Shown here: one piece after another, positions 1 to 11,053 of the stretch | How positions within the stretch are numbered: the stretch's first letter is position 1 | Layout: every line of letters starts with the position of its first letter | Assembly (NCBI GenBank): GCA_002189035.1 | Contig: NEEC01000021.1 | Coordinates: 992,001-1,056,000, forward strand | DNA from: Utricularia gibba | Lineage: Eukaryota; Streptophyta; Magnoliopsida; Lamiales; Lentibulariaceae | Direction of reading: 5' to 3' | Length of the DNA: 64,000 bases | Notes under the pieces: model-generated | Told to the model about the DNA's origin: nothing | The model's input: the letters and a program-made list of their open reading frames with translations, nothing else | Databases searched by the model: none | Position numbers and translations under genes: made by a program

Positions 1-527
1 AGGAAGAGGGACAGGAGTTTTTACTGATACGAACCCCCAGTGATCCAACCACTCCGGCTTCCTCTAAGGTTTCTCTGGATGCAGCATGTTCAATGCCCTC
101 ATCTAGTTCCCAGCCACCCTGAAAGCACAAGAACAGAAACTTCATTCCCTGATTCCATAATATTGGACCATGAAATTGCACAGATTCCAAATGGTTCCTT
201 GCACAAATCTATGACTTGTACTCCAAATCTTATGTATGTGTTTACCTTAGGGAACATCAGCTTGGGGCTTTTCTGGGAGGTGACCAGAAGAACCTCCAAG
301 TCTCCTTGCGCTTGAAGGGAAGAAGACACGCCCTCATTGATTCTCCTGTATGGAATACACCTGCAAAAGGAAAAGCACAAATCAACACAGGATTCGGGGG
401 ATAAAGGTGAAGACAGCCACGAAAATGCATACCCAACAACCAACCGAACCCCCTTGCTGTATCTCTGCAAGCATCTACCGGAGCGAGGCGGGGAAGAGGC
501 GAGATGCCTGATCTGAATAGACGCCAT
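1..527 (-). CDS. Nudix hydrolase (NUDT16/17/18-like), 3' end beyond window
   Basis: Hydrolyses nucleoside diphosphate-linked substrates; plant relatives are often organellar. Three exons can be read: 527-433 (starts ATG, phase 2 end), 360-246, and 118 down to near the left edge. Exon 2 carries the family's GCIPYR segment across the splice and a conserved LMFPK just before the next intron. Exon 3 opens with a perfect Nudix box, GGWELDE followed by RETLEEAGV, matching G-x5-E-x7-REUxEExGU, so the metal-binding glutamates are present. The gene runs leftward out of the window, so the C-terminus is missing; the donor of exon 3 is uncertain (about 10-25). The start is the first ATG in frame after an upstream TTG-only extension. 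Family assignment is firm; the exact paralogue is not. Confidence 0.85.
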
Positions 528-3500
528 TGAAATTGCACGCAAAACAGAATCTTTCTCCAAACCCAGAACTCCCTTCGTAACAATTTTTACAGTTTGACAA
601 TCGAAATCGAATCTACAGGTTTGACGAGAATCAAGATTCCGGCTCCTCCCTCCTTAAGTAGAAAGGATTTCATCCCCGTAGCCGCCTCTTTCGTCAATAA
701 AAGAAGACTCTCCAGCGTTGCGTTCCCTTCGCCGCGTAAGCTTCCCGGGAATAGCCACGAAGTTGCGGCTGTTCTAGATATCAAATAGAATAATCTATTT
801 CAAATATAATTGAACCAAAACGGAATCGACGAAACAACGACGAACATTCGGTTATTGAAATTTAGAAAAGATAATAATTAAATTAATTAGAATTTATCAT
901 ATATATTATTTTATAAATACATAAATTTAATCAGATAATTTCTAAATTCTCGAATTCATTTTAAATTTTAGTAAAATTTAATAAGGTAGTCTAGAAAACA
1001 TGTTATTTTATTTATTTTTTTTTTTACTTTTCACTCCATATTTGAAAATAGAAACCAGAGACTTTGAACACAGTATTTTTTGAAATAAATAAATAAATTC
1101 AATTATAATCATCTTCTAGAAAATAAGAAATCTATTTTTGATATTAAAAATTTTTGTTGTTCATCGGAAAATGACATTTTTAGTCTCAATCATCACATTT
1201 AATTTTCTTCATAAAACTCAAATTGAAGATAATTTTGCAAATACACATAATTTTAGTAATTTATAAAATAGTAATAAATTGAGAAAAACGAACGGTTCAA
1301 TCATAATTTATTTATTTATTTTTATCATGATGTAAAACACTAGTAGAGATTATCTCCATACTTTTTCCCATGCTTTTTTGAATGGATTGTAACAGCGCTG
1401 AAGGCGAAGGCAGAATGCTGGGGTTTGAGAAGACGCATCCAGAGGCACATGCCTGCTGCTGCAAAGCATGGACCATGTCTGGACGGGAAGTCCACGCAAG
1501 ACCATACTTTTGTCACTCAACAGTAGGATCATCCCCACCCAACCCTTGCTTCAATCCGGTAATAAAATCACATATTGAAATTCAATATCCGATAGATTAG
1601 ATGAAAACATGTGAAGTTTAAATTCATAATAAATATAAATCATATTAAAAAAGATTAAACTAAATCGAATATTAATAATTTATAATTTTTTATATACATT
1701 ATTATTTCAATTTCAAATTTTGATGTGTTATTAGTTGTTCTTATTAGAACACATAACCCTATATCAAAAAATGAAAGTATCATAATTAAGTATATAAGAA
1801 TTTATAAATTATAATTAATCAATTAGATCTAATTTTTTCTATTATAATTCATGATTTTTTGTAATCTAATGATCGTTGAATACTGAATTTTAACAGTTCT
1901 AATAACACACCCAAAGTCTAGCATCCTAATTCTGAGTGACCCAGAGCAGAGCCACCCTCCCCTACGGGGGAGCCTCCGTTTGTCGCCTGAGTCCCGATGC
2001 TCGGCGAGCTCCTGTGCGTGAGTTTACAGCTCGTGAAAAGTTGCCTTCTTCTTTTTGTCTGATTCGGAAGCGTTGACTACACGTAGGCCAGGCGCAGCTT
2101 TTCCGTCTGCTGGTTTGAGTGTTGTCTGCAGATAAGTCCCTCCGGTGTTGTGCTCTGTGCTGAAGAGGCTGAGGACGAAGGTGGACCGTTCAAATTCCAC
2201 CCGGACACGTACATTCAGGACGATCAGCCAAAGAAACCCTGTCAAAACGCAGAGCCCATCGCATGGAATTCATTCCAATACCCCGAGTGAGCATCGATCC
2301 TACAGGAGGTACAATGCCTTTGCGTTGTGTGGGAAGGAAAAGGGTATCTTTTGGATCGTTTTGAAATCTATAACCTTTTTAAATTCAGGATTTGATGGGT
2401 CGGACAAATGTATACGTAAAGTCTAAGTATATAAAAAACGTGTATCACATTAGAAAAGATTAAACATAACTGATTACTCATGATCTGTAATTTTTTATAT
2501 AATTAATTATTTCAATTTTATTTTCGGATGTGGTATCGAATATTTTATAATATCCAATCCATTTATTTCACATACACTATGCATAAAAAAATACATATAG
2601 TATGAATAGTTTTTTCACATCCTCAATTTATAGAGGATATTTTTGAAATGAACAATGAAATGGATGGGAAGTTGTCACACTATGATGACAACATAGGATG
2701 GTTAGTTGTCACATCTCAATTCATTTCAAGCATGACAAACGAGTCTTCCAGAAATGAACAATGAAATGGATTTCTCATGTTCATTATTAAAATCAAGTAT
2801 TCAATGAATACTATGATAACAATGACAAGTCTAAATACATAAAATTACATTAAAAAAGATTAAGTTTAATTAATTAACTATAATTTATAATGTAATTTAT
2901 ATATTTGATTATTTTATTTTTATATTGTAATAATATTGTTTGTTCTAATAGCATTGACAATTGACAACGAGAATTGAAAATCAGACAAAATTCACATATT
3001 TGATATGTAAGAGATCGTTGATTTATGATACATTTTGATTAATGGCTGGTTGAATAGAATATTATAGTGTATTGCATTTTAAATATAATTCAAATTAATG
3101 TAATTAAAAATAAATTATTAATGAACTTATTTTTTATAAAATATTATTTATTATTTTATCATGTATTTTATATTATTAAATTTATATATAATATTATCAA
3201 AATATTTATAATAAAATCAATAAAAATAAAAATATTTTTGAAATAATAAGAGAATATACTCATTATTAAACCCTTCAACTTCAAAAAAAAATTCTACCCT
3301 CCCATTCATATTTAAAAATATTATAAATAATATAATTTATTTTAATACTTTTCAATTATTTAATAATTAATCATTTATGAAATAGCATATTCTATCAAAC
3401 ACATGATTTTTATCAAATTTATATCAAACAATTCTCGTCATGACTCTATAGTATTGAGTTAGTTTCATTTGTTGTGACGATCTTGTGGTCATTTTTGGAT

Positions 3501-3700
3501 TGTCTATGAGTTATCAAATTTTGAGATATTTATCATCGGATTCAAATGTTCGAAAAGAGCTTCAAAACGATGTTATTATTAAGTTAATTTCATTTGTTTT
3601 TGTTTTTTGGTATATTAAAAATATTTAAAATATAAAGGTATCCATTTTAGTTACATGTGCGGAGAATGTTGTGTGATGATGAGATGCAACTACAAAGGCC
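528..3700. other. AT-rich intergenic DNA with dispersed repeat copies
   Basis: No gene supported. The stretch is mostly AT-rich. It holds three related repeat copies (about 1611-1735, 2418-2545 and 2828-2945) and a less AT-rich island at about 1920-2330 with no recognisable protein. Short open frames here do not resemble any family I know. Confidence 0.6.
1611..2945. repeat. Three diverged copies of a dispersed AT-rich repeat
   Basis: Copies near 1611-1735, 2418-2545 and 2828-2945 share an ordered set of blocks: a start like AAGTCTAAATACAT, then ATTAGAAAAGATTAAAC or ATTAAAAAAGATTAA, then TGTAATTTTTTATAT-like sequence and TGATTATTT/CAATTTTA. A fourth, weaker copy lies at about 39348-39465. 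Within this region a 20-bp direct repeat (core AAATGAACAATGAAATGGAT) occurs near 2646 and 2753. The arrangement looks like remnants of a retroelement LTR or a short non-autonomous element; the class is not established. Confidence 0.45.
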
Positions 3701-4159
3701 GAGAGATGGCACATTGTGCGACGATTTAGGTGAGAAAAGATAACCAAATTTCGTCTTCATCTCCGAGCAATGATTGCCTCATTCCGCCCGCCATTCACAC
3801 AGAAGAAGAAGAAGAGAGAAGGGGAAGCCATGAATCAACACCTTGGCCCCGCTTCTGGGTCTCTCTTTTCATAGAGGTATCATGTCTGGTTTTGGGGGAT
3901 GGCGATGGAGGGTTGGAGTTTGAAAATAATTGTATTTTTCATGGCTTCGTTGCTGGTAGCTTTTACTCCTGTCACAAACACAGCTACCCTTTTCTGTTGA
4001 AGGCCCATTTCCCTTTTCTCCCTGCAAGTCTCTCTACCGTCTCTTTCTTCTTCCGCCTTGTTCTGAAGCTGGTGATAGTTACCAAATTATTGCTTTACCA
4101 GAGATAGGAAGAGACCCATTTCCTTCAAAAGCTTGTGTTTTTTGACGGGGGTTTGAGGG

Positions 4160-6684
4160 ATGTTGTCGGGAGTTAATAGCATGGTTTGGGTGGAAGGGGA
4201 TAGAGAAGAGGATGGGGCTTCTTCTTGGGTGCAAAACGATGGCAACAATGTTGGAGAGGGTAAGGAACAAATGGTGGGAATGGGTTCTCTTGCGACGTTT
4301 AGGTCGATGCTTGAAGTCGAAGAAGAAGAATGGTACATGAACAACGGCACCGCCATGGCTGGCGGCGGCGGCGGCAACCCGGTGTCCATGCACGCCCACC
4401 AGGACATCTCTTTCTCACCCAGCTTCACCGAAGCGGGTGACAGCAATCAACTGCTTTTACACCCGGTGGATTCCTCAGCGTCCTGTTCTCCGAATGCGGC
4501 GTCGGTTTTCACCACTCTCGACCCATCTAATCATCAGTTGAATTACTTTTTGCAGCCAAGGTCATTAATGAATCCGATTCCCAATAATAATTCCTTAGAG
4601 GGAAGCTTCGAGTTGGGGTATGAAAGTGGGTATCTGGAAACTGCTTTAAACAGAGCCGGTGGGATTCTCGGCGGCGGTTACAATGATTTGGGATCAAATT
4701 CTCAGATGGGTTCTCTGAATATATATTCTTCTCCTAGTAATTTCGTTCAATTGCCACAAGGGGTAAGTGGATTCGGTCCATTTGGGGTTGGTGAAGGCTC
4801 CATTCAGGGGAACTCATTGTTCTTCAACAGGCCAAAGACTCTTAAACCTCTTGACAATTTCACTTCTGTTGGAGCACAGCCTACTCTTTTCCAGAAGCGG
4901 GCTGCTCTCAGGAAAAACCATGGGGAAATTTGGAGTCCTTGAATTTGGGTGAAACAAGTCTTGTTGGCACCAAGTCTCCAAGCATTGGAGAGGCATATGA
5001 CAGAAATTACAGTGAAGAGATCAACGAAAGGAAAAGGAAAAACAGCAGTGGAGATGATTTTGAAGATGTCAGCATTGATGGCTCTAATTTCAACTATGAT
5101 TCCGATGATCAGTTTCTAGTGAATAAACCAGATGACAGTAATAAAACAGGAGGCCCGGACAGCACGGTGACCGGAGGAGATCTTAAAGGGAAGAAGAAAG
5201 GTTTGCCGGCCAAAAACTTGATGGCGGAGAGGCGGCGGAGGAAAAAGCTTAATGACAGACTCTATATGTTGAGATCAGTGGTACCCAAAATCAGCAAGGT
5301 AAACAATGTTCTTTGAACCCAGAAATCACATTATACACTTTTTCTTCATGTTTTTACATTCTAAAGTTCCTACTTTTGTTCTATCCAACTCTGGTTGCTT
5401 TTCATATTTCTCCTTCTTTTTTGTACCGTTGTTGATAGTCATCCGAGGAGCCTTTGATCATAAATGTGTTGAAAGTGTTTTTTATCGGCATCTTTGAATT
5501 TGTGGGCATATGCCTTAAAGCTGTGTGTTAACATTAAATTCACTCACATGTAATCCATGATGTGATTTCAAAGGGATCCTGCTCTAGACTTTCCACCACA
5601 ACCAGTAAATAGAGATAACACTTTGATGAATAGTACACCAGCTAACCATAGTGACATGGCCGTTCTGGAATGAACTCTTCAGCTGACACATTCCGAATGA
5701 TTTCATTTTGTTCTAGAATTACATCTTTAGTGTGCCTCTGTGCCCTGTCTGCCATATTGAATAACTTAGCATGTATCAGTCTTGGAGTATGGCCTCAGTT
5801 TCAGTGTTTTGAGATCGTCCTCTTGCTCCTTTTCTCATTCCACTCCTTTATTGCCTGCCCATTCAATGCTATGCATCTTCCAACGTGTGCTTTAATGGAT
5901 GCCAGACACAAAAATGCTTGTTTCTTTGTTTGTTTAGCTTGTGCTCTACAATGGAGTTTGGGGTGATGCTGAATGACATAAGATGAGTAGGATAGATCAC
6001 AGGCTTGTTGTACTTCAAAAATATTGAACAGAAAAGCATTGTTTCATTTGGCAGATGGACAGAGCATCTATACTAGGAGACGCCATTGATTATCTGAAAG
6101 AGCTTCTGCAGAAGATCAGTGACCTTCATAACGAGCTTGAGTCTGCTCCTGGCACTTCTGCTGCAGCTCCAGGTGCAAGCTTGTATCCTCCTACACCAAC
6201 GGGGCCAAGCATTCCGCCTCGAATCAAAGATGAGCTCTGCCCCACTGCATTTGCTACGCCAATGTCCAGCCCCACTGGCCAAGCTGCAAGAGTACGAATC
6301 AGTAGCTTCATTTTCTGCATCCCCTGTCATCATTTTGATGAACATTCACATTGATAACAGGTGGAGGTGAGACAAAGAGAGGGAAGAGCAGTTAACATTC
6401 ACATGTTCTGCGGCTGCAGGCCAGGCCTCCTGCTGTCAACTCTACAAGCAATAGAAAATCTGGGACTGGACGTGCAGCAGGCCGTCATCAGCTGCTTCAA
6501 TGGCTTCGTCCTGGATGTGTTCAGGGCTGAGGTGAGCAACCAAACCTTGCTTCATTGACCTCTTGCCGCACTGAAAATCATATTCTAGTTTTGTTTTCAG
6601 CAGTGCAGAGAAGGGCAGGAGCTGAACCCTGAACAGATCAAGGCTACCCTCCTCGACTCAGCTGGCTTTCATGGCATGGCATGA
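4160..6684 (+). CDS. ICE1: ICE1/SCREAM-type bHLH transcription factor, with a one-base frame break
   Basis: Nuclear bHLH factor; family members activate CBF cold-response genes and pair with SPCH/MUTE/FAMA in stomatal development. Exons: 4160-5298, 6055-6291, 6361-6531, 6601-6684; all introns GT-AG and in phase. Restored length would be 543 residues. Exon 1 has the conserved [10 protein letters not shown] block and ends in the basic region and helix 1 ([20 protein letters not shown]). Exon 2 begins [20 protein letters not shown] (helix 2). Exons 3-4 encode the ACT-like C-terminal domain ([18 protein letters not shown]). The frame breaks at about 4922-4928: the first frame stops at 4942, while the next frame carries the conserved remainder. 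One extra G or A there restores continuity, so a sequencing error is more likely than a null gene. It converges with the ARF2 gene. Confidence 0.93.
5299..6054 (+). other. Intron 1 of the ICE1 gene
   Basis: Donor GTAAAC and acceptor TTTGGCAG interrupt the bHLH loop exactly between KISK and MDRAS, the usual intron position in this family. An open frame inside the intron (5670-5966) has no family resemblance. Confidence 0.85.
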
Positions 6685-7224
6685 GCAGCATTGGATTTCA
6701 TCCATTAGTTTACTGAGTCCCCTGTCTTGCTCCATAGTTAATCCTGCGCTCAAACTGATGACCTGCATTTCTCTTCATTCTTCATGATAATAACAGCAAG
6801 GATTTTCCATTAAGATGCTACATTTTTAACATATTACCTCCCCCATCATGTAAACATTGCGTGCTGCTTACATAAATGCTAGAAAGTTACAGCAGTTATT
6901 TACAAAAACTGGCCAACTGGGCGCAGGAGCTCCATGAAAGAACACTACCGATAGTTGTTTTTCCCAAGAAAACAGGGCTCCAAAATTGCAAGCGCTGCCA
7001 ATCTCTTCCATGCTTCCTATATAGTTATATACATACATGAAGGATCCCCCAGCTCCAAAAGTGAGGGAGCTTCCTGTCCATCTTTTATTGCATTGACAAC
7101 GCAGGCAGTTAATGGATTGAGCAAGCTTCGTATAACTGGTTCCTGCATCGAATGAGCGTTGCATCGTTAGATCAATATGTTCTTTGAAACATGAAGTTGG
7201 AAGAAATGGTTACTACCAAGGAAG

Positions 7225-10200
7225 CTAGAGAGCAGGATCAGGGGTGGGTGGTGGCAGATCATTTGCTTCTTTAGAAACACCCTCTCCACTTGAATGGTCT
7301 TCATCTCCCTTAGAATTCATGTAACCTGGATTCAGATGCTGGAGCTCATCCTTCTGGAGTATCAAGATCTTGCTGTACTTGCGAACCATGCTGACAAATT
7401 CTCTGTTCATGGTGAACAAAGTCACAAATCGATTCAAAAACTTGGCTACAATGGAGAAAAGCAAAAGATGCAGCTTACTCCCAAGGGTCATCTCCAACCA
7501 GCATCATATCACCCTCGTAATCAGTATAAACAACTAGCCAGTTCTTCCCTCGATCCTTGAGTTCGCCATTGAACTCAAAAAGATTATCCAGTTCAGCTAT
7601 CAATCCATCATAGTCGTGAAACTTGGAAAGATCCACAGATCTACCCAGTGCAGTCCCTTGCTTAAGAACCTGGTATTTCACAATTTACATTATCTACAAG
7701 CTTACCACAATGGGGACAAAAATCAGTCACATAGAAGCAGATATATATAGACATGGAAACCTTAGTACAACTTCTGCTCTCCTTCATTCCACCAAGAGGA
7801 TGAGAGCTTTGTGACTGCTTTTCCAATTCATTCACCATTATTGGATTATCAGAAGTTTTTGCTCCCTTTGTCTGATTGCTCTCAAATGTAATGGATTGGT
7901 GAAGTGTCCCATTCTGGGTATGATTCGATCGCTCCAATGAACCGGCTTCCACTGGTGCAGATTCATTAGTGATGGATATACCAAAGATCTTGCATATCCC
8001 TTCCTTGGGCTTTGGTTCCTGTGTTTGACTAAAAACAGTTTTCGGAATCAACACTCTGGACTGAATTTCTGGTTTTGTAAGGTCTGGTGTACAATTTGAC
8101 TGCTCGTGATCACATCCAGAATCAGGAATGAAGGGAAGATCTCTCATAGCAACATACCTGACATCCTGGCGTGCACAATGTGATGAATGGGCACCATGAT
8201 CATGAGTTCTCATCCAAGAATTCGTAAGACCTAGCGAAAGCTGATGCGGGATTGTAGACTGGTTATTCCCAGCTACGCCACAATCGCCCTCATGATGAGA
8301 GGTAAGAATTCGAGGCCCAAAACCTGAAAATGATGAATCCATCTGTCCCATGGCTGCCCACCTATCTGAACCGTATACCCTTGAAGCCAGGATACCATCA
8401 TTCACAGATGGATTTCTGAGATGCTTATCAGAAGGGTTTGATTCATTACTTTCAGCAAAAACCCCTCTGAAGCTGAACATTTCTTGGCCGTGGAAAATCC
8501 TCGGAAAACCAACGGCAGATGAAGGATCTGCAGTCATCTTACAAGGGCCTGGAATTCAGAGAGAAAAGTATAGGACTCTCTAGGGAAGAACAGACTCCAA
8601 CAACACCAGAAGTAACTGAATGAAGTTAATGCACAGTGCTACCTTCCCTAGCAAGAGCAGACAAATCAGGTGACGGAGGAACAATACTCGATCGAGGTCT
8701 CTTCGGTCTAGGCACTGGATGCAGATTGAGAGCAGGAGGAGCTAGAGCAGGTTCTAGTTTCCAAGGTGAAACCCTCTCTGGGCGCATTATAGATGAAGTT
8801 TCATCCCATCGTACCTAGGGGAGAACAAAGAAACTACCAGTTAATGAAATCAAAGAAAGATCCTGTTATGTGGGTAACTTTTAGTTGCTCTAAAATTTGG
8901 CTTTCCATTGAGATCAACACAGATGCATAATCAAAAGCAAACCAAATCATTCAAGGGTAGAGAGTTCAGAGGAATGGCTTCAAGGGAAATAATGAGTGGC
9001 ACCTTTAAGCATCTCCATTTTGATTCTGGCCACCTATTTGGATCAGCATCTTCAATGCCAACAACGCTTCCAGTGAACCTGCAAAAATGTATAAAAAACT
9101 CATCAAAACTTTTGGATCGGTCTTCATCAAATTATGTTGATTCATACCTCTGCTCTGGAGATTCATCACCTTCAAATCGCATCTTGAACCTCATTCCAAT
9201 GGTGCAATTATTTTTCACAGACTCCATGTATTGGTCATAAGGCACAATAAACTCTGTTGGACTAGTCCTGCAGAAAACACACAAAATACAACCATGAACA
9301 TAAAATCTTTAAGTGTATCCATTTGATCACCAAAGAACAGCAGCGGATTTTTTTTACAATGTATAACTGAAGCAAAGTATAAAGAGGCAGACCTGGGCTT
9401 GTAAAATACGGTGAACATGGACTTGGTCTGAATAGCATGCCATGCAGTTGCAAGAACACCAAGATGCATGCTGTGGCTGGATATAACTGACGATGGAGAA
9501 CTGCTCTGATGTCTCATGGCACGCCTAACACCAACTCGAAGCTCTCCATTCTCTCCTCTGTGTATCAGCATAAAGTGTTTGGATGATCCACAACCACAAG
9601 GCATAGATATTCAATCTGGAGTGGAGGTGTCTCATTAAACCTCAAAAATATGAAGGCATCTCCAGCAACAAGCTTCTTGGAACTCACAAACACACTCCAG
9701 CCACTTTGGAGAAGATGCCGACGAGGTTGACCTGAAATTTTACCACCCCCACAAAAGAAAAAATTATTTCTGCCTATGAAATCAAAAAGGTCTACAGAAG
9801 TCAGACATCATCATTTTACTAAACTATGCAACGTATTTGGGTGATGAAACACTGGTTTCCACTTTCATTTGGCATCAATCAAGCCAAGAGTTTCAAAGGA
9901 CCCACTACTATAAGTCAGACACTGACAGCAAACCTACCACGAAAAATATGCCTGAATCTCCACTCATTTCCCAGCAGATCTTTGGCTACTAGTTCTTGTG
10001 TTGGAGGTTGCTTCGACATGTCCTGTCAACACATGGAACACTTACAAAGACTGAAAAAGGAGGAAACACAATCAAAAGTAAAAAAGAGCCAAGTTCATCC
10101 AAACCAGAGGGGGGAGACATTCATCAGCGTGGCGTCTAAGCACCGAGAATCCCCCATGAGTACTTGTGTCAGAAGCAGTTAGAGTCTTGCAAAATGAATG

Positions 10201-11053
10201 AACATGAAACCGGGGAGGTGCCTCTGGTTGTGGATCCTTCTGCAATACACTCTCATCTTGCTGGTGGTATGTACAACAAGAGATTCATATTACTAATCAG
10301 GCCAGGATATCGAACATAATACACGAAAAATTCAGAAAGGAAGACACTTATAACCTACATTGGGTTCAGGCATCAGCGTAATTTGAGCAAACACCTCGTC
10401 CGTCTCTGGTTCAGCCTGCAACAAACTCAGAAAGCAGCATAACTTGTTTTAGGTGCAACCCTTGCACAACACTTTAGAATTAGCTTTTTAAAATCATATA
10501 ACCTTCAAGCTAACGTTGACGACGCGGCAAAGAATCTTAGAAGGAAGATTATACACAGGCATCGTTTGGTCTGCACTTTGATTAGTGGATGCCACAACCT
10601 GTTCAGGAGAAACCCCATAAAAGTATGAGGGAAAAATAGGACTCCCATGAGAAACCCTAGTACCCCAATTGTGAAAAGGCGTAAGAAAATAGGCTGGATC
10701 AGGGCTTTGAAAAAGTTTCATCACCCCCCAAGAGACAGCAAACAAAAAAGAAAAGAAAACCTGCTCTATATGACCCTGAGGAAAATAGAAAACAAGTTCG
10801 TTTTCACGAGGCACAGTCACCAAAGGCCCAGCGCAAGCCCTCCATAGCTCAGTATATAACGCTGTCTCAGCATCCACTGAAGATGAACAACACAAAAACA
10901 ACAACAAACTGCTCAGCCAAGGAAAAAGACGTATCTTTCAAAAGTGATTCCAAATTAGACACCTTCCCCGACGCTTGAATTCCTCATCTCCGGCACGTAA
11001 TTACCGCCGCTGTCATCACCATACCCTTTGATCGGCACCTCCGCAACACCCAT
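7225..11053 (-). CDS. ARF2: Auxin response factor, ARF2 clade, 14 exons
   Basis: Nuclear repressor-type ARF that binds auxin response elements. Exons: 11053-10963, 10876-10761, 10598-10503, 10415-10359, 10260-10105, 10022-9938, 9731-9641, 9557-9393, 9267-9148, 9078-9003, 8814-8643, 8548-7761, 7669-7479, 7402-7225; total 793 residues with every phase agreeing. Domains: N-terminal flank ([16 protein letters not shown]), B3 DNA-binding domain about 137-240 ([20 protein letters not shown]), Auxin_resp domain about 264-346, basic RPKRPR near 375, a long middle region, and a PB1 domain about 672-765 with the acidic [16 protein letters not shown] strand. The order APPAL...RPKRPRS marks the ARF2 clade rather than ARF1/9. 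Oddities: the second PB1 half reads [10 protein letters not shown] where ARF2 has VRKIFIY, and the TAS3 target site is degraded (8481-8501). Gene appears intact. Confidence 0.95.
8481..8501 (-). promoter_or_regulatory. Degenerate tasiR-ARF target site in ARF2 exon 12
   Basis: ARF2/3/4 genes carry sites for TAS3 tasiR-ARF within codons for (K/R)VLQGQE. At the equivalent place this gene encodes FPRIFHGQE. The 21-nt coding-strand site differs from the Arabidopsis ARF2 site, as I recall it, at four positions, including central ones. It is aligned by the flanking protein and the GQE codons. Whether it is still cleaved cannot be told from sequence. Confidence 0.5.

Noticed and set aside
4930-5316. 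A separate gene starting at 4930 after the first ICE1 frame stops
   Set aside because: It begins at a TTG, continues the ICE1 protein in order and ends at the normal exon 1 donor; it is the same exon shifted by one base.
5670-5966. Hydrophobic open frame in the plus strand
   Set aside because: It lies wholly within ICE1 intron 1 and has no family resemblance.
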